From the NCBI GenBank assembly GCA_902826885.1, contig CADEGL010000012.1, positions 9,315-45,530 on the forward strand: a stretch of DNA of 36,216 nucleotides, read 5' to 3'. This DNA is from an uncultured Alphaproteobacteria bacterium. Lineage in GTDB: Bacteria; Pseudomonadota; Alphaproteobacteria; CADEGL01. This document shows positions 24,564-32,513 of the stretch, piece by piece. A program made the position numbers and the translations under genes. Each line of letters begins with the position of its first letter. The first letter of the stretch is position 1. The notes beneath the pieces were generated by a model. The model was not told where the DNA came from and did not search any database. It saw nothing but the letters and a program-made list of their open reading frames with translations.

Positions 24564-24619
24564 GAGCCAAGCTCGATGGCTCCGTTCGCGTTCCCCGATT
24601 CCCTGCCGTCATCGACGGC
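24564..24619. other. Two short hairpins after livF
   Basis: GAGCCA (24564-24569) pairs with TGGCTC (24577-24582). GCCGTC (24605-24610) pairs with GACGGC (24614-24619) around ATC. Neither has a clear T-run. They lie in the gap between the convergent livF and methyltransferase genes and may help end both transcripts. Confidence 0.3.
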
Positions 24620-24654
24620 ACGCCGGGGCGATGGCGGGGCAAGCGGAAGTAAGG

Positions 24655-25344
24655 TCAGGCGTACGCAACCCAGCCACGGAACGCGAAGCCGACATAGAAA
24701 AGGCTGATCCCGCTGAAACCAGCGTCACGCAATAGCTTCTCATCGTCCTCGGGGCTGAGAATCGGCAAACGGGCTGCAATCATGGACCGTGCCTTCTCCG
24801 CCTGTAACGGCTCGACGCCGGAGGCCGCCGCGAAGGCGGCATACCGTGCGAGCCACAGGTCACGATCGCCAGCCTCCTGTGGAAAGCTGAAGTGGGCGAC
24901 AGCGAAGGGCGCGCCGGGCTTTAGACGCCGCCGGACCTCTCTGAGCGTGCGCAGGCGCTCCTCACGCTCAACGAAGTGCAAGGTCAGAATACATGTCGCG
25001 GCATCGAACGGACCTTCCGGCGCGATGTCGATGAGCCCGTGGTGCAATCGTGTGCGGGCGGCAAGGGACCCAAGGGTCACTTGTGCGAGGTTCATCATCT
25101 CGATGGATGGATCGACCCCATCGAATCGCCATCCGGGCCTAGCCTCGGCAAACGCCTTGATCTCCAGGCCGCCACCCGCGCCAAGAACCAGCACCCGTGC
25201 ATCGTCCGGCGCGCGCTCCGCGAGGAGCAGCATGACCATGCGTTGCAGGTCAGCGAAGCCGGGCACAAGACGCGGCGGCCCTTCGGCATAGCGTGCGACT
25301 GCCTGCGGATCGGAGAACGCGTCCATATTTGGAGGGTTGTCCAT
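24655..25344 (-). CDS. Class I SAM-dependent methyltransferase
   Basis: 229 residues from the ATG at 25344; a TTG two codons earlier is also possible. SAM-binding motif I is RVLVLGAGGGLEIKAFAEARP, followed by FDGVDPSIEMMNLAQ (motif II with the ribose-binding Asp), then FDAATCILTLHFVER and LREVRRRLKPGAPFAVAHFS. The fold is the common small-molecule methyltransferase type (UbiE/Tam-like). The substrate cannot be deduced. It is a single gene, convergent with livF and on the same strand as the racemase-like gene behind it. Codon choice looks slightly less GC-biased than its neighbours, which could mean a separate acquisition, but this is only an impression. Confidence 0.85.
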   Translation of the reverse strand: MDNPPNMDAFSDPQAVARYAEGPPRLVPGFADLQRMVMLLLAERAPDDARVLVLGAGGGLEIKAFAEARPGWRFDGVDPSIEMMNLAQVTLGSLAARTRLHHGLIDIAPEGPFDAATCILTLHFVEREERLRTLREVRRRLKPGAPFAVAHFSFPQEAGDRDLWLARYAAFAAASGVEPLQAEKARSMIAARLPILSPEDDEKLLRDAGFSGISLFYVGFAFRGWVAYA

Positions 25345-25418
25345 ATCCAAAGCCTATGCGTGAGCGTCCGCGTTGGGTCGAACGCTACCACCCGCCGCCG
25401 GGCTGATTGGGCTAGACC

Positions 25419-26072
25419 CTAGCCCAGCCGCTTCTTCAGCAACTCGACCGCCGTGTCGGGGCTGGTCAACACCGTGCGGCCCGGAACGGCGCGGATCAGG
25501 CGCGCGGCCGACGCGGTCGAATACTGGGCCAGCATCAGCGCGTCGCAATCCTCGAACTGCTCGGCCGCCTTGGCGACGATCTGGTCGTGTTCGTCCGCGC
25601 GCCCGGCTTCGAGCGCCGGCAATGCGGCCTCCGCCGCATGGGCGCGCAGTTGCAGCTTGATGCCGCGCTTGGCGGCCACGGCCTCGACCTCTTCCTTCAA
25701 CTCGGTCAAGGTCGGCGCGAAGGTGGACAGCGCGACGATACGCGGCCCCTTGTCCAGCGCGGCCTCGACCATGGCCTCGTAGGGCTTCAAGACCGGCACG
25801 TCCATCTGCGAACGCGCGGCCTCGATGGCCGGGCCGAAGGCCGAGCACGAGAACAGGATGAAGCGCGCGCCCGAATCGTAGCTGTGGTTGGCCAGCGCCG
25901 CGATGCGCGCATAGAGCGCCGGCGTCAGCTTCCCCGCCGCGCGCCGGTCCTGCAGGAGCGAATCGTCCAGCAGGTGCGTGCGCGGCGCCTTCGGCCAATG
26001 ACGGCCGAAGGCGGCTTCCAGCGGCTCAATGGACAGGCGCGTGGCGTGGACGATGCCGATACGGCCGTTCAT
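25419..26072 (-). CDS. Asp/Glu racemase superfamily protein with one catalytic Cys
   Basis: 217 residues. IGIVHATRLSIEPLEAAF at the N-terminus, DDSLLQDRRAAGKLTPALYARI and RFILFSCSAFGPAIEAAR (Cys76) match the aspartate/glutamate/hydantoin racemase superfamily. The second catalytic Cys, normally in a GCTHF-like motif, is replaced: the aligned segment reads ALMLAQYSTAS, with Gln183 at that position. With only one Cys, a two-base racemase mechanism is unlikely. Related one-Cys members include decarboxylases and isomerases. The ATG at 26072 has AGGA upstream; the open frame to 26153 runs into the REP-like repeat. It lies downstream of the MMSDH gene on the same strand, and the repeat lies between them. 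Confidence 0.8.
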   Translation of the reverse strand: MNGRIGIVHATRLSIEPLEAAFGRHWPKAPRTHLLDDSLLQDRRAAGKLTPALYARIAALANHSYDSGARFILFSCSAFGPAIEAARSQMDVPVLKPYEAMVEAALDKGPRIVALSTFAPTLTELKEEVEAVAAKRGIKLQLRAHAAEAALPALEAGRADEHDQIVAKAAEQFEDCDALMLAQYSTASAARLIRAVPGRTVLTSPDTAVELLKKRLG

Positions 26073-26095
26073 GCGATTACATCCTTCACAAATAA

Positions 26096-26157
26096 CCTCA
26101 TCCTGAACTCGTCGAAGGGTGAGGCGGACCTCACGGTTCGACGGGCTCACCATGAGG
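26096..26157. repeat. Pair of inverted REP-like units
   Basis: A 29-bp unit occurs twice in opposite orientation, at 26096-26124 and 26129-26157, with 23 of 29 positions identical after inversion. Each has CCTCA/TGAGG ends around a TTCGACG core. The first can fold into a 9-bp stem with one G-U pair. The layout is that of a two-unit bacterial interspersed mosaic element. It fills the gap between the racemase-like gene and mmsA. Confidence 0.7.
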
Positions 26158-26171
26158 ACTCTTTGTGAACG

Positions 26172-27665
26172 TCATTTCATCGTCGGCATGATGAACTCGG
26201 CGCCCGCGCGGATACCCGTGGGCCAGCGCGAGGTCACCGTCTTGGTCTTGGTGTAAAAGCGCACGCCTTCCGGTCCATAGGCGTTCATGTCGCCGAACAA
26301 GGAGCGCTTCCAGCCGCCGAAGCTGTGGAAGGCCACCGGCACGGGGATCGGCACGTTCACGCCCACCATGCCCACCTTGCACTGGGTGGAATAGGCACGC
26401 GCGGCGTCGCCGTCGCGGGTGAAGATGGCCGTGCCGTTGCCGTATTCGTGATCGTTGACGAGCTTCAGCGCCTGATTGAAATCGGGCACGCGCATGACCG
26501 ACAGAACGGGGCCGAAGATTTCCTCTTTGTAGATGCGCATCTCGGGCTTCACATCGTCGAACAGGCAGCCGCCGATGAAGAAGCCCTTCTCATAGCCCTG
26601 CATCTTGAAATCGCGCCCGTCGACGACCAGCTTGGCGCCTTCCTTGACGCCCACATCGACATAGCCGCGCACCTTGTCCAGGTGCGTTTTGGTCACCAGC
26701 GGCCCCATCTCGACCTCGGGGTCCGTGCCCGGCCCGATTTTCAGCGCGCGCACGCGCGGGACCAGGCGCTCCATCAGCGCATCGCCCGCCTTGCCGACCG
26801 CGACCGCGACCGAGATCGCCATGCAACGCTCGCCGGCCGAGCCATAGCCAGCACCCATCAGCGCGTCGGTGGCCTGATCCATGTCGGCGTCCGGCATGAT
26901 GACCATGTGGTTCTTGGCGCCGCCAAGCGCCTGCACGCGCTTATTGTGCGCGGCGCCCGTGTGATAGACGTACTCGGCGATCGGCGTGGAGCCCACGAAG
27001 CTCACGGCCTGGATGCGCGGGTCGGTCAGGATCGCATCCACCGACTCCTTGTCGCCATGAACGACGTTCAAGACGCCGTCCGGCAAACCGGCTTCCTTCG
27101 CCAATTCCGCGAGGCGCACGCTGCAGCTCGGATCGCGCTCGGACGGCTTCAGGACGAAGGTGTTGCCCGTGGCGATCGCGACCGGGAACATCCACATCGG
27201 CACCATGGCCGGGAAATTGAACGGGGTGATGCCCGCGCAGACGCCCAGCGGCTGGCGCATCGCCCAGCTGTCGACGTTGGTGCCCACGTTCTCGCTGAAC
27301 TCGCCCTTGAGCAGGTGGGGGATGCCGCAGACGAACTCAACCACTTCCAAGCCGCGGATCACCGAACCCTTGGCGTCGCTGAGAACCTTGCCGTGCTCGG
27401 CGGTGATGATGGCCGCCAGCTCGTCCATGTGCTGTTCGATCAGGGTCTTGAACTTGAACATGACCCGGGCGCGCACGAGCGGCGGTGTCGCGGCCCATTT
27501 CGGGAAAGCGGCCTCGGCGGCGGCCACGGCCTGGCCGACCTCTTCTTTATTGGCCAGGCTGACCTTCTTCGCCACCTCGCCCGTCGCCGGGTTGAAGACA
27601 TCGCCGTACCGGCCACTGCGCCCCTTCACGGTCTTGCCGTTGATGAAATGCTCGATAGTGCTCAT
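26172..27665 (-). CDS. mmsA: CoA-acylating methylmalonate-semialdehyde dehydrogenase
   Basis: 497 residues, the standard length. It oxidises methylmalonate or malonate semialdehyde to propionyl-CoA or acetyl-CoA with NAD+, in valine, beta-alanine or inositol breakdown. It shows the MMSDH N-terminus ([28 protein letters not shown]), [47 protein letters not shown], and the nucleophile Cys281 in [11 protein letters not shown]. MMSDHs replace the general-base Glu of hydrolytic ALDHs with Asn (here ALGGAKNH), which fits. The ATG is backed by GGAGGA. On the minus strand TATAAG (27733-27728) could be its -10 element. The nearby LIV importer and aminotransferase suit valine breakdown, but the same enzyme also serves other pathways. 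Confidence 0.93.
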   Translation of the reverse strand: MSTIEHFINGKTVKGRSGRYGDVFNPATGEVAKKVSLANKEEVGQAVAAAEAAFPKWAATPPLVRARVMFKFKTLIEQHMDELAAIITAEHGKVLSDAKGSVIRGLEVVEFVCGIPHLLKGEFSENVGTNVDSWAMRQPLGVCAGITPFNFPAMVPMWMFPVAIATGNTFVLKPSERDPSCSVRLAELAKEAGLPDGVLNVVHGDKESVDAILTDPRIQAVSFVGSTPIAEYVYHTGAAHNKRVQALGGAKNHMVIMPDADMDQATDALMGAGYGSAGERCMAISVAVAVGKAGDALMERLVPRVRALKIGPGTDPEVEMGPLVTKTHLDKVRGYVDVGVKEGAKLVVDGRDFKMQGYEKGFFIGGCLFDDVKPEMRIYKEEIFGPVLSVMRVPDFNQALKLVNDHEYGNGTAIFTRDGDAARAYSTQCKVGMVGVNVPIPVPVAFHSFGGWKRSLFGDMNAYGPEGVRFYTKTKTVTSRWPTGIRAGAEFIMPTMK

Positions 27666-27746
27666 GAGGTCCTCCGGGGCGCGGCAAATGGGCGGGCGGG
27701 GCGGCGAACGCCGCTCCGGTCCGGGCGCTTATAGCAAATCACGCGC

Positions 27747-27768
27747 GGCCGGGGAAACGACCCCGGCC
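27747..27768. other. 8-bp GC hairpin in the mmsA/dehydratase divergent region
   Basis: GGCCGGGG (27747-27754) and CCCCGGCC (27761-27768) form a perfect stem around AAACGA. The 210-bp divergent region also holds ATG 27789, which opens an upstream in-frame extension of the dehydratase. The hairpin may be an attenuator, an operator or a repeat remnant; the short TTTT at 27773 is too far away for a good terminator. Confidence 0.35.
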
Positions 27769-27875
27769 CCCATTTTCCGTGACGAGACATGAGCCACAAG
27801 CAGGGCTTCCGCCACGCATTGACGGCGCGCGGGCCTGCGCATAGGGATACGGAACACGATCCGGGGAACCTCGCC

Positions 27876-28856
27876 ATGACGCAAATTCCGACCTACGCGG
27901 ACGTCCAGGACGCCGCCAAGCAGCTGAAAGGCATGGCGGTGCGAACACCCCTGGTCGAGGCGCATGTCATGGGCGCGGCTTTGGGCTGCCGCCTGTTCGT
28001 GAAACCCGAGGTGCTGCAGCGCACGGGCTCGTTCAAGTTCCGCGGCGCCTACAACCGGATCAGCCGCCTGGACGGCGCCGAGCGCAAGCGCGGCGTGGTC
28101 GCCTACTCTTCCGGCAACCATGCCCAGGGCGTGGCCGCGGCGGCCACCCTCGTAGGCGCCCCCTCCGTCATCGTCATGCCGTCGGACGCCCCCGCCATCA
28201 AGGTCGCCAACACCAAGGCGCTGGGCGGCGAGGTGGTGCCGTACGACCGCTTCAAGGAAAACCGCGAGGAGATCGGCCAACGCATCGCTTCGGAGCGCGG
28301 ACTGACCCTGGTAAAGCCCTACGACGATCCGTATGTGATCGCGGGTCAGGGTACGGCTGGGCTGGAACTGGTCGAACAGGCGAAAGAGTTGGGCGCCGCT
28401 CCCGACATCGTCGTATCGCCCTGCGGCGGCGGCGGCCTGGTCGCCGGCTGCGCCTTGGCCGTGAAAGAGAATTTGCCCAACGCGACTGTCTATGGCGCGG
28501 AGCCGGCCGGGCTGGACGATACGGCGCGCTCCCTGTCCTTCGGCCAGCGGGTCGCCAACAACCCCAAGAACACCACCATCTGCGACGCGCTGATGGCGCC
28601 CATGCCCGGCGAGATCACGTTCGAGGTTAATCGCAAACTTCTAAAAGCCGCCATCGCGGTGACGGATGACGAAGTTCTATCGGCCATGAAGCGCGCCTTC
28701 CTCGACCTCAAGCTGGTCGTCGAGCCGGGCGGCGCGGTCGCACTGGCCGCCGTGCTGTCGGGCAAGATCGACGTGAAGGGCAAGACGGTGGCCGTGGTCT
28801 GCTCGGGCGGCAATGTCGATCCGGCCATGTTCGAACGCGCGCTCAAGGCACCCTGA
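27876..28856 (+). CDS. PLP-dependent threonine/serine dehydratase, short (no ACT domain)
   Basis: 326 residues. It is a fold-type II PLP enzyme that deaminates Thr or Ser to the 2-oxo acid; some close relatives are serine racemases or 3-hydroxyaspartate dehydratases. The PLP Lys54 is in GSFKFRGAYN, SSGNHAQG follows, the phosphate loop is PCGGGGLVAG (about 182-191), and the end reads VAVVCSGGNVDP. There is no regulatory ACT domain, so this is the short catabolic or eukaryotic serine-racemase-like form. I chose ATG 27876 because MTQIPTYADVQDA matches family N-termini; ATG 27789 would add 29 residues without family character. It lies five bases ahead of the deaminase gene and is probably co-transcribed with it. 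Confidence 0.9.
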   Translation: MTQIPTYADVQDAAKQLKGMAVRTPLVEAHVMGAALGCRLFVKPEVLQRTGSFKFRGAYNRISRLDGAERKRGVVAYSSGNHAQGVAAAATLVGAPSVIVMPSDAPAIKVANTKALGGEVVPYDRFKENREEIGQRIASERGLTLVKPYDDPYVIAGQGTAGLELVEQAKELGAAPDIVVSPCGGGGLVAGCALAVKENLPNATVYGAEPAGLDDTARSLSFGQRVANNPKNTTICDALMAPMPGEITFEVNRKLLKAAIAVTDDEVLSAMKRAFLDLKLVVEPGGAVALAAVLSGKIDVKGKTVAVVCSGGNVDPAMFERALKAP

Positions 28857-28861
28857 CCGCC

Positions 28862-30370
28862 ATGCTCCGCCGCATTGTCTTCGCCGCCGCGCTGGCGCTG
28901 GCGCTGGCGGGCGCCACGGGCGCTTATGCCGACCAAGCGCGCACAGCTCAGTATTTCGATGCCATCGCGGCCTCGCCGCCGCTGCGCACCGCGTTCCTGC
29001 GCGCCATGCCGAAAGGCGGCGAACTGCACGTTCATCTGACCGGCGCGATCTATGCCGAGAACTACATCCGCTGGGCCGTCGAAGATGGGCTGTGCGTGCA
29101 GCGGGCCGCGCCGGCTCTGGTCGCGCCGCCTTGCGATCCCGCGCAGGGCACCGAGCCCGCCGCGATCCTCGACACCGACCGCGCGTTGCGCAACGCGGTG
29201 ATCGACAGCCTGTCCATGCGCAACCATTCGGACACGCGAGATTCAGGCCACGATCATTTCTTCGCCACGTTCGGCAAATTCAACGCCCCCGCCCGGCTCC
29301 GCTTCGGCGACATGATCGCGGAATACGCCGCGCGCCTCGCGGCGGAGAACACCTTCTACCTGGAGGTGATGGCGTCGCCGGGCATGAACGAAGCGCGTGC
29401 GCTCGGCGCCCAAGCGGGCTGGAGCGAGGACTGGGACGCTTTGCGCACCCGGCTTTTGACACCCGCAATGGACAATTTGGTCACGCTCACGCGCAAGGCC
29501 GTGGACGACGCCGAGGCACGCAAGAACGCGATTCTGCGCTGCGGCACCCCGCAGGCCGATGCGGGATGCAAGGTAACCGTTCGATATTTGGCGCAGGTCA
29601 TCCGCACCTTTCCGCGCGAACAGGTCTTCGCGGAGATTTTGTTCGCCACGCTGCAGATCAAATCGGACCCGCGCGTCGTGGGCTTGAACCTGGTGGCGCC
29701 GGAGGACGACCCGATCTCCTTGCGCGACTACACCGCCCAGATGCGCATGGTCGGCTTCCTGACCGATACGGGCCGCGCGTCGAACGTGGCGCTGCACGCG
29801 GGCGAGGTCGTGATGGGTCTCGTGCCGCCCGAAGATCTGCGCTTTCACATCCGGCAGGCCGTCGAGCTGGCGGGCGCGAAACGCATCGGCCATGGCACCG
29901 GCATCGCCTGGGAAGACGATGCGGCGGGCCTCATGACCCAGATGGCGCAACGCAATGTCCTGGTCGAGATCAATCCGACCAGCAGCGAGCAAATCCTGGG
30001 CGTCAAGGGCAAGGACCATCCCTTTCCCGTTTATCGCCGCATGGGCGTGCCGGTCATGCTGTCGACCGACGACCCCGGCGTCTCGCGCATCGACCTGAGC
30101 CATGAATACCAGCGCATCGCCCGGGATTACGGTCTGGGCTATCGCGACCTCAAGACGCTGGCGCGCAACGCGCTGGAATACGCCTTTACGCCGGGCGCAA
30201 GCCTGTGGGCGGGCGGCCAGCGTGTCGGGCCGTGCGCCGCCGATTCGCCCGCGGGCACGCCCTCGGCTGCCTGCCGCGCTTTCCTCGATGGCAGCGAGAA
30301 GGCGCGCGAGCAATGGCGCCTGGAGGCCGCCTTCGCGCGCTTCGAAGCCACGCCCTGGCCGGCGCCCTGA
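28862..30370 (+). CDS. Exported adenosine-deaminase-family metal hydrolase
   Basis: 502 residues, longer than cytosolic adenosine deaminases (about 330-350), with a signal peptide (LRRIVFAAALALALAGATGAYAD). The amidohydrolase core is complete: zinc-binding ELHVHLTGA (His56, His58), LHAGE (His312, catalytic Glu), RIGHGTG, and STDDPG with the metal-binding Asp. The extra N-terminal segment and the export signal resemble secreted ADGF/CECR1-like deaminases. It would act on adenosine or another aminopurine-like nucleoside in the periplasm. The C-terminal part includes AADSPAGTPSAACRAFLDG, with two Cys that could pair. It follows the dehydratase by five bases, and an MFS carrier gene comes 46 bp later, perhaps for uptake of the product. 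Confidence 0.9.
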   Translation: MLRRIVFAAALALALAGATGAYADQARTAQYFDAIAASPPLRTAFLRAMPKGGELHVHLTGAIYAENYIRWAVEDGLCVQRAAPALVAPPCDPAQGTEPAAILDTDRALRNAVIDSLSMRNHSDTRDSGHDHFFATFGKFNAPARLRFGDMIAEYAARLAAENTFYLEVMASPGMNEARALGAQAGWSEDWDALRTRLLTPAMDNLVTLTRKAVDDAEARKNAILRCGTPQADAGCKVTVRYLAQVIRTFPREQVFAEILFATLQIKSDPRVVGLNLVAPEDDPISLRDYTAQMRMVGFLTDTGRASNVALHAGEVVMGLVPPEDLRFHIRQAVELAGAKRIGHGTGIAWEDDAAGLMTQMAQRNVLVEINPTSSEQILGVKGKDHPFPVYRRMGVPVMLSTDDPGVSRIDLSHEYQRIARDYGLGYRDLKTLARNALEYAFTPGASLWAGGQRVGPCAADSPAGTPSAACRAFLDGSEKAREQWRLEAAFARFEATPWPAP

Positions 30371-30416
30371 GAACGTAACCCCTCCCTTTGCGGCGGCGGA
30401 CGCGGTACCAACGCGC

Positions 30417-31595
30417 ATGACATCCGCCTCCAGCCACGGTCGGCTTGGTCTCGCGCTGCGTCTGTCCTTCTTTTACGCCGCGGTGTTCGGGACCGTGGGC
30501 GTCAACACGCCCTTCTTTCCGGTTTGGCTGTCCTCGCGTGGCATGGATGCCGCGCAGATCGGCATCTTGCTGGCCGCGGTTTCGTGGGTGCGCGTCGTGA
30601 CGACGCCGTGGCTCGGCGGCGTGGCCGAACGGATGGGCGAACGGCGCCGGCCCATGGCGGTGCTGGCCGCCGTCGCCCTCATGGCTTTCGCGAGCTACGG
30701 CCTGGCGGACGGATTCTGGGGCTATCTGTGCGTCGGCATCGTCGCGGGCGTGGCCCACGCGGCGGTCATGCCGCTCGGCGAGAACGTCACCATGTCCACC
30801 GCCCCCGCCGCACGCCTCGACTACGGGCATATGCGCCTGTGGGGTTCGTTCTCCTTCATTCTGGCTTCGGCGGGCGGCGGCTGGTTTCTCCAAGGACGTC
30901 CGGCCGACGCCATCCTGTGGCTTTTGGTCGGCACGGCCGCCTTGATGTTCATCGCTTGCTGCCTCTTGCCCGAACCGCGTTTACCGCGCGCGCATGCGCA
31001 TACGACGCCGGTCCGGCGCCTTCTGAGCAACCGGTTGTTCCTGCTGTTCGTGTTTTCCTGCGGATTGCTGCAGGCCAGCCATGCCGTGGTCTACGGTTTC
31101 GGTACTTTGCACTGGCGCGCATCGGGCCTCGATGACGCGACGATCGGCTGGCTGTGGGCCGAAGGCGTGCTGGCCGAAGTGGTTCTGTTCGCATTGGGCG
31201 CACGCGTGATGCGAACGCTGGGACCGTTGCGCCTGTTGATGCTGGCCGGCGGCGCGGGCGTGGTGCGCTGGCTGGTCACCGCCGCGACCGCGGACCTCGA
31301 CGTCCTGATCGCGGTCCAGCTTTTACACGGCTTCACCTTCGGCGCGGCCCACCTGGGCGCCATGTATTTCATCCAGCGCGCGGCGCCGCCCGGCCTGTCG
31401 GCCTCGGCGCAAAGCCTCTACTCCGCCGTCGGCACCGGCGTCGTGATGGGACTCGCGCTGTTGCTGGCGGGACCGCTCTACGGAGCGCTCGGCGGCGGCG
31501 CCTTCGCGGTGATGGCCCTGTTCTCGGCCGCCGGGATGGCCGGCGTTTGGACGCTGGGCCGCCGTTGGAAGGGCGGCGCGTTCTCGGCCGCCTAG
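30417..31595 (+). CDS. MFS transporter, 12-TM (LacY/HcaT-like MFS_1_like family)
   Basis: 392 residues with about 12 hydrophobic segments. The N-terminus LRLSFFYAAVFGTVGVNTPFFPVWLSSRGMDAAQIGILLA is typical of the phenylpropionate/nucleoside/lactose symporter branch. A motif A-like loop GGVAERMGERRRP and DYGHMRLWGSFSFILAS, also typical of this branch, follow. These are usually proton-coupled importers, unlike the DHA2 exporters upstream. The substrate is unknown; the preceding exported adenosine-deaminase-type gene suggests a nucleoside or purine. I chose ATG 30417. The frame is open to 30102, but that part is a shadow of the deaminase gene. Confidence 0.85.
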   Translation: MTSASSHGRLGLALRLSFFYAAVFGTVGVNTPFFPVWLSSRGMDAAQIGILLAAVSWVRVVTTPWLGGVAERMGERRRPMAVLAAVALMAFASYGLADGFWGYLCVGIVAGVAHAAVMPLGENVTMSTAPAARLDYGHMRLWGSFSFILASAGGGWFLQGRPADAILWLLVGTAALMFIACCLLPEPRLPRAHAHTTPVRRLLSNRLFLLFVFSCGLLQASHAVVYGFGTLHWRASGLDDATIGWLWAEGVLAEVVLFALGARVMRTLGPLRLLMLAGGAGVVRWLVTAATADLDVLIAVQLLHGFTFGAAHLGAMYFIQRAAPPGLSASAQSLYSAVGTGVVMGLALLLAGPLYGALGGGAFAVMALFSAAGMAGVWTLGRRWKGGAFSAA

Positions 31596-31599
31596 AGGC

Positions 31600-32409
31600 T
31601 TAGCACTTCGGCTTGGGCAACGGCTCGATCTCGGTCAGCACCGCGCGCATGCGGAAATCGCCGAAATCCATGATCTGGTCGCCCGCCACGCCGTTATCGA
31701 ACATGCGCATGCCCAGCTCATAGTGCGGCACGGCCTCTTTCGAGCCCAGGTCGAAGAAGGCCAGCCGCACGGGCCAAAAGGGCCGCGTGGTCAGGGCCTC
31801 GGCGTTTTCGCTCTGCGGCACGATGCCGCGCTTGCCGATGATGGCGCTGACCTCGGCCGCGCCTTCCTTGGTGGCGCCGTCGAAGACGGTGGCGGACAAG
31901 CGCTTCTTGCCGGTCTCCGCCGCGCGCAGCAGCGCCTCGCTATGCGCCATGGGGAACAATGTGCCCACCGGCAACTTCATCGTGCGCTTCTCCGGGATCG
32001 TGAAACGCGCCGTGCCGGTCCCGCCGCGGCTGTTGAGCTTGGCGTCACCGCCGAACTCCTCCGCCAGTTCCTCGTTGCGAAGCGTGCGCACGTTGAAGCG
32101 GAAGGTCAGCCCATCGGTCGATTCCCAACTCGTATAGCCGGTGTCGGTCACCAGCGCCTCGCCGTCGCCGTTGATCAGCTCCATGCGGATGCGCTGTTCC
32201 ACCGACCAGCCTTCGCAGGTTTGCCGCCATTCCGCCGTCATCGCGCCGCTGGCCTCGACGATGCCGCTGCCCGACGTGCCGCCGTCGTACTTGAGCACGT
32301 ACGCCGCGCGATAGGGCGCCAGGTCCGCCGCTTGGAGCGGGAGCGCCAGGAGCGAAACCATGGCGAGGGACAAAGCGGCCGACGCCGCGCGCGAAAAGAG
32401 GATTTTCAT
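31600..32409 (-). CDS. eipB: EipB-like periplasmic envelope-integrity protein (DUF1849)
   Basis: 269 residues with a signal peptide (KILFSRAASAALSLAMVSLLALPLQAAD). The sequence ADLAPYRAAYVLKYDGG, GIVEASGAMTAEWRQTCEGW, LPVGTLFPMAHSEALL and the C-terminal MRAVLTEIEPLPKPKC match the DUF1849/EipB family. EipB of Brucella folds as a closed beta-spiral in the periplasm and needs one disulfide joining a Cys near residue 69 to one at the C-terminus. Here Cys65 and the last residue Cys269 are the only cysteines, in matching places. Loss of EipB in Brucella causes envelope-stress sensitivity. It converges on the MFS gene with a 4-bp gap. Confidence 0.88.
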   Translation of the reverse strand: MKILFSRAASAALSLAMVSLLALPLQAADLAPYRAAYVLKYDGGTSGSGIVEASGAMTAEWRQTCEGWSVEQRIRMELINGDGEALVTDTGYTSWESTDGLTFRFNVRTLRNEELAEEFGGDAKLNSRGGTGTARFTIPEKRTMKLPVGTLFPMAHSEALLRAAETGKKRLSATVFDGATKEGAAEVSAIIGKRGIVPQSENAEALTTRPFWPVRLAFFDLGSKEAVPHYELGMRMFDNGVAGDQIMDFGDFRMRAVLTEIEPLPKPKC

Positions 32410-32513
32410 GGGGGCACAAGGTGGGTGCGAAATAGGCTCGAATTATGGCACGCAAGCAGGGGCGACGATAGAATGCGCGGCCTTCACGCCTTGTTCCCGG
32501 CCCCGGAGTCCCC

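Noticed and set aside
24655-25344. Horizontally acquired island around the methyltransferase
   Set aside because: Only a slight impression of different codon use. No mobile genes, tRNA, direct repeats or clear GC drop to support an island.
26325-27734. 469-codon open frame on the plus strand over mmsA
   Set aside because: Shadow of the complete aldehyde dehydrogenase gene; low-complexity His/Asp/Arg composition.
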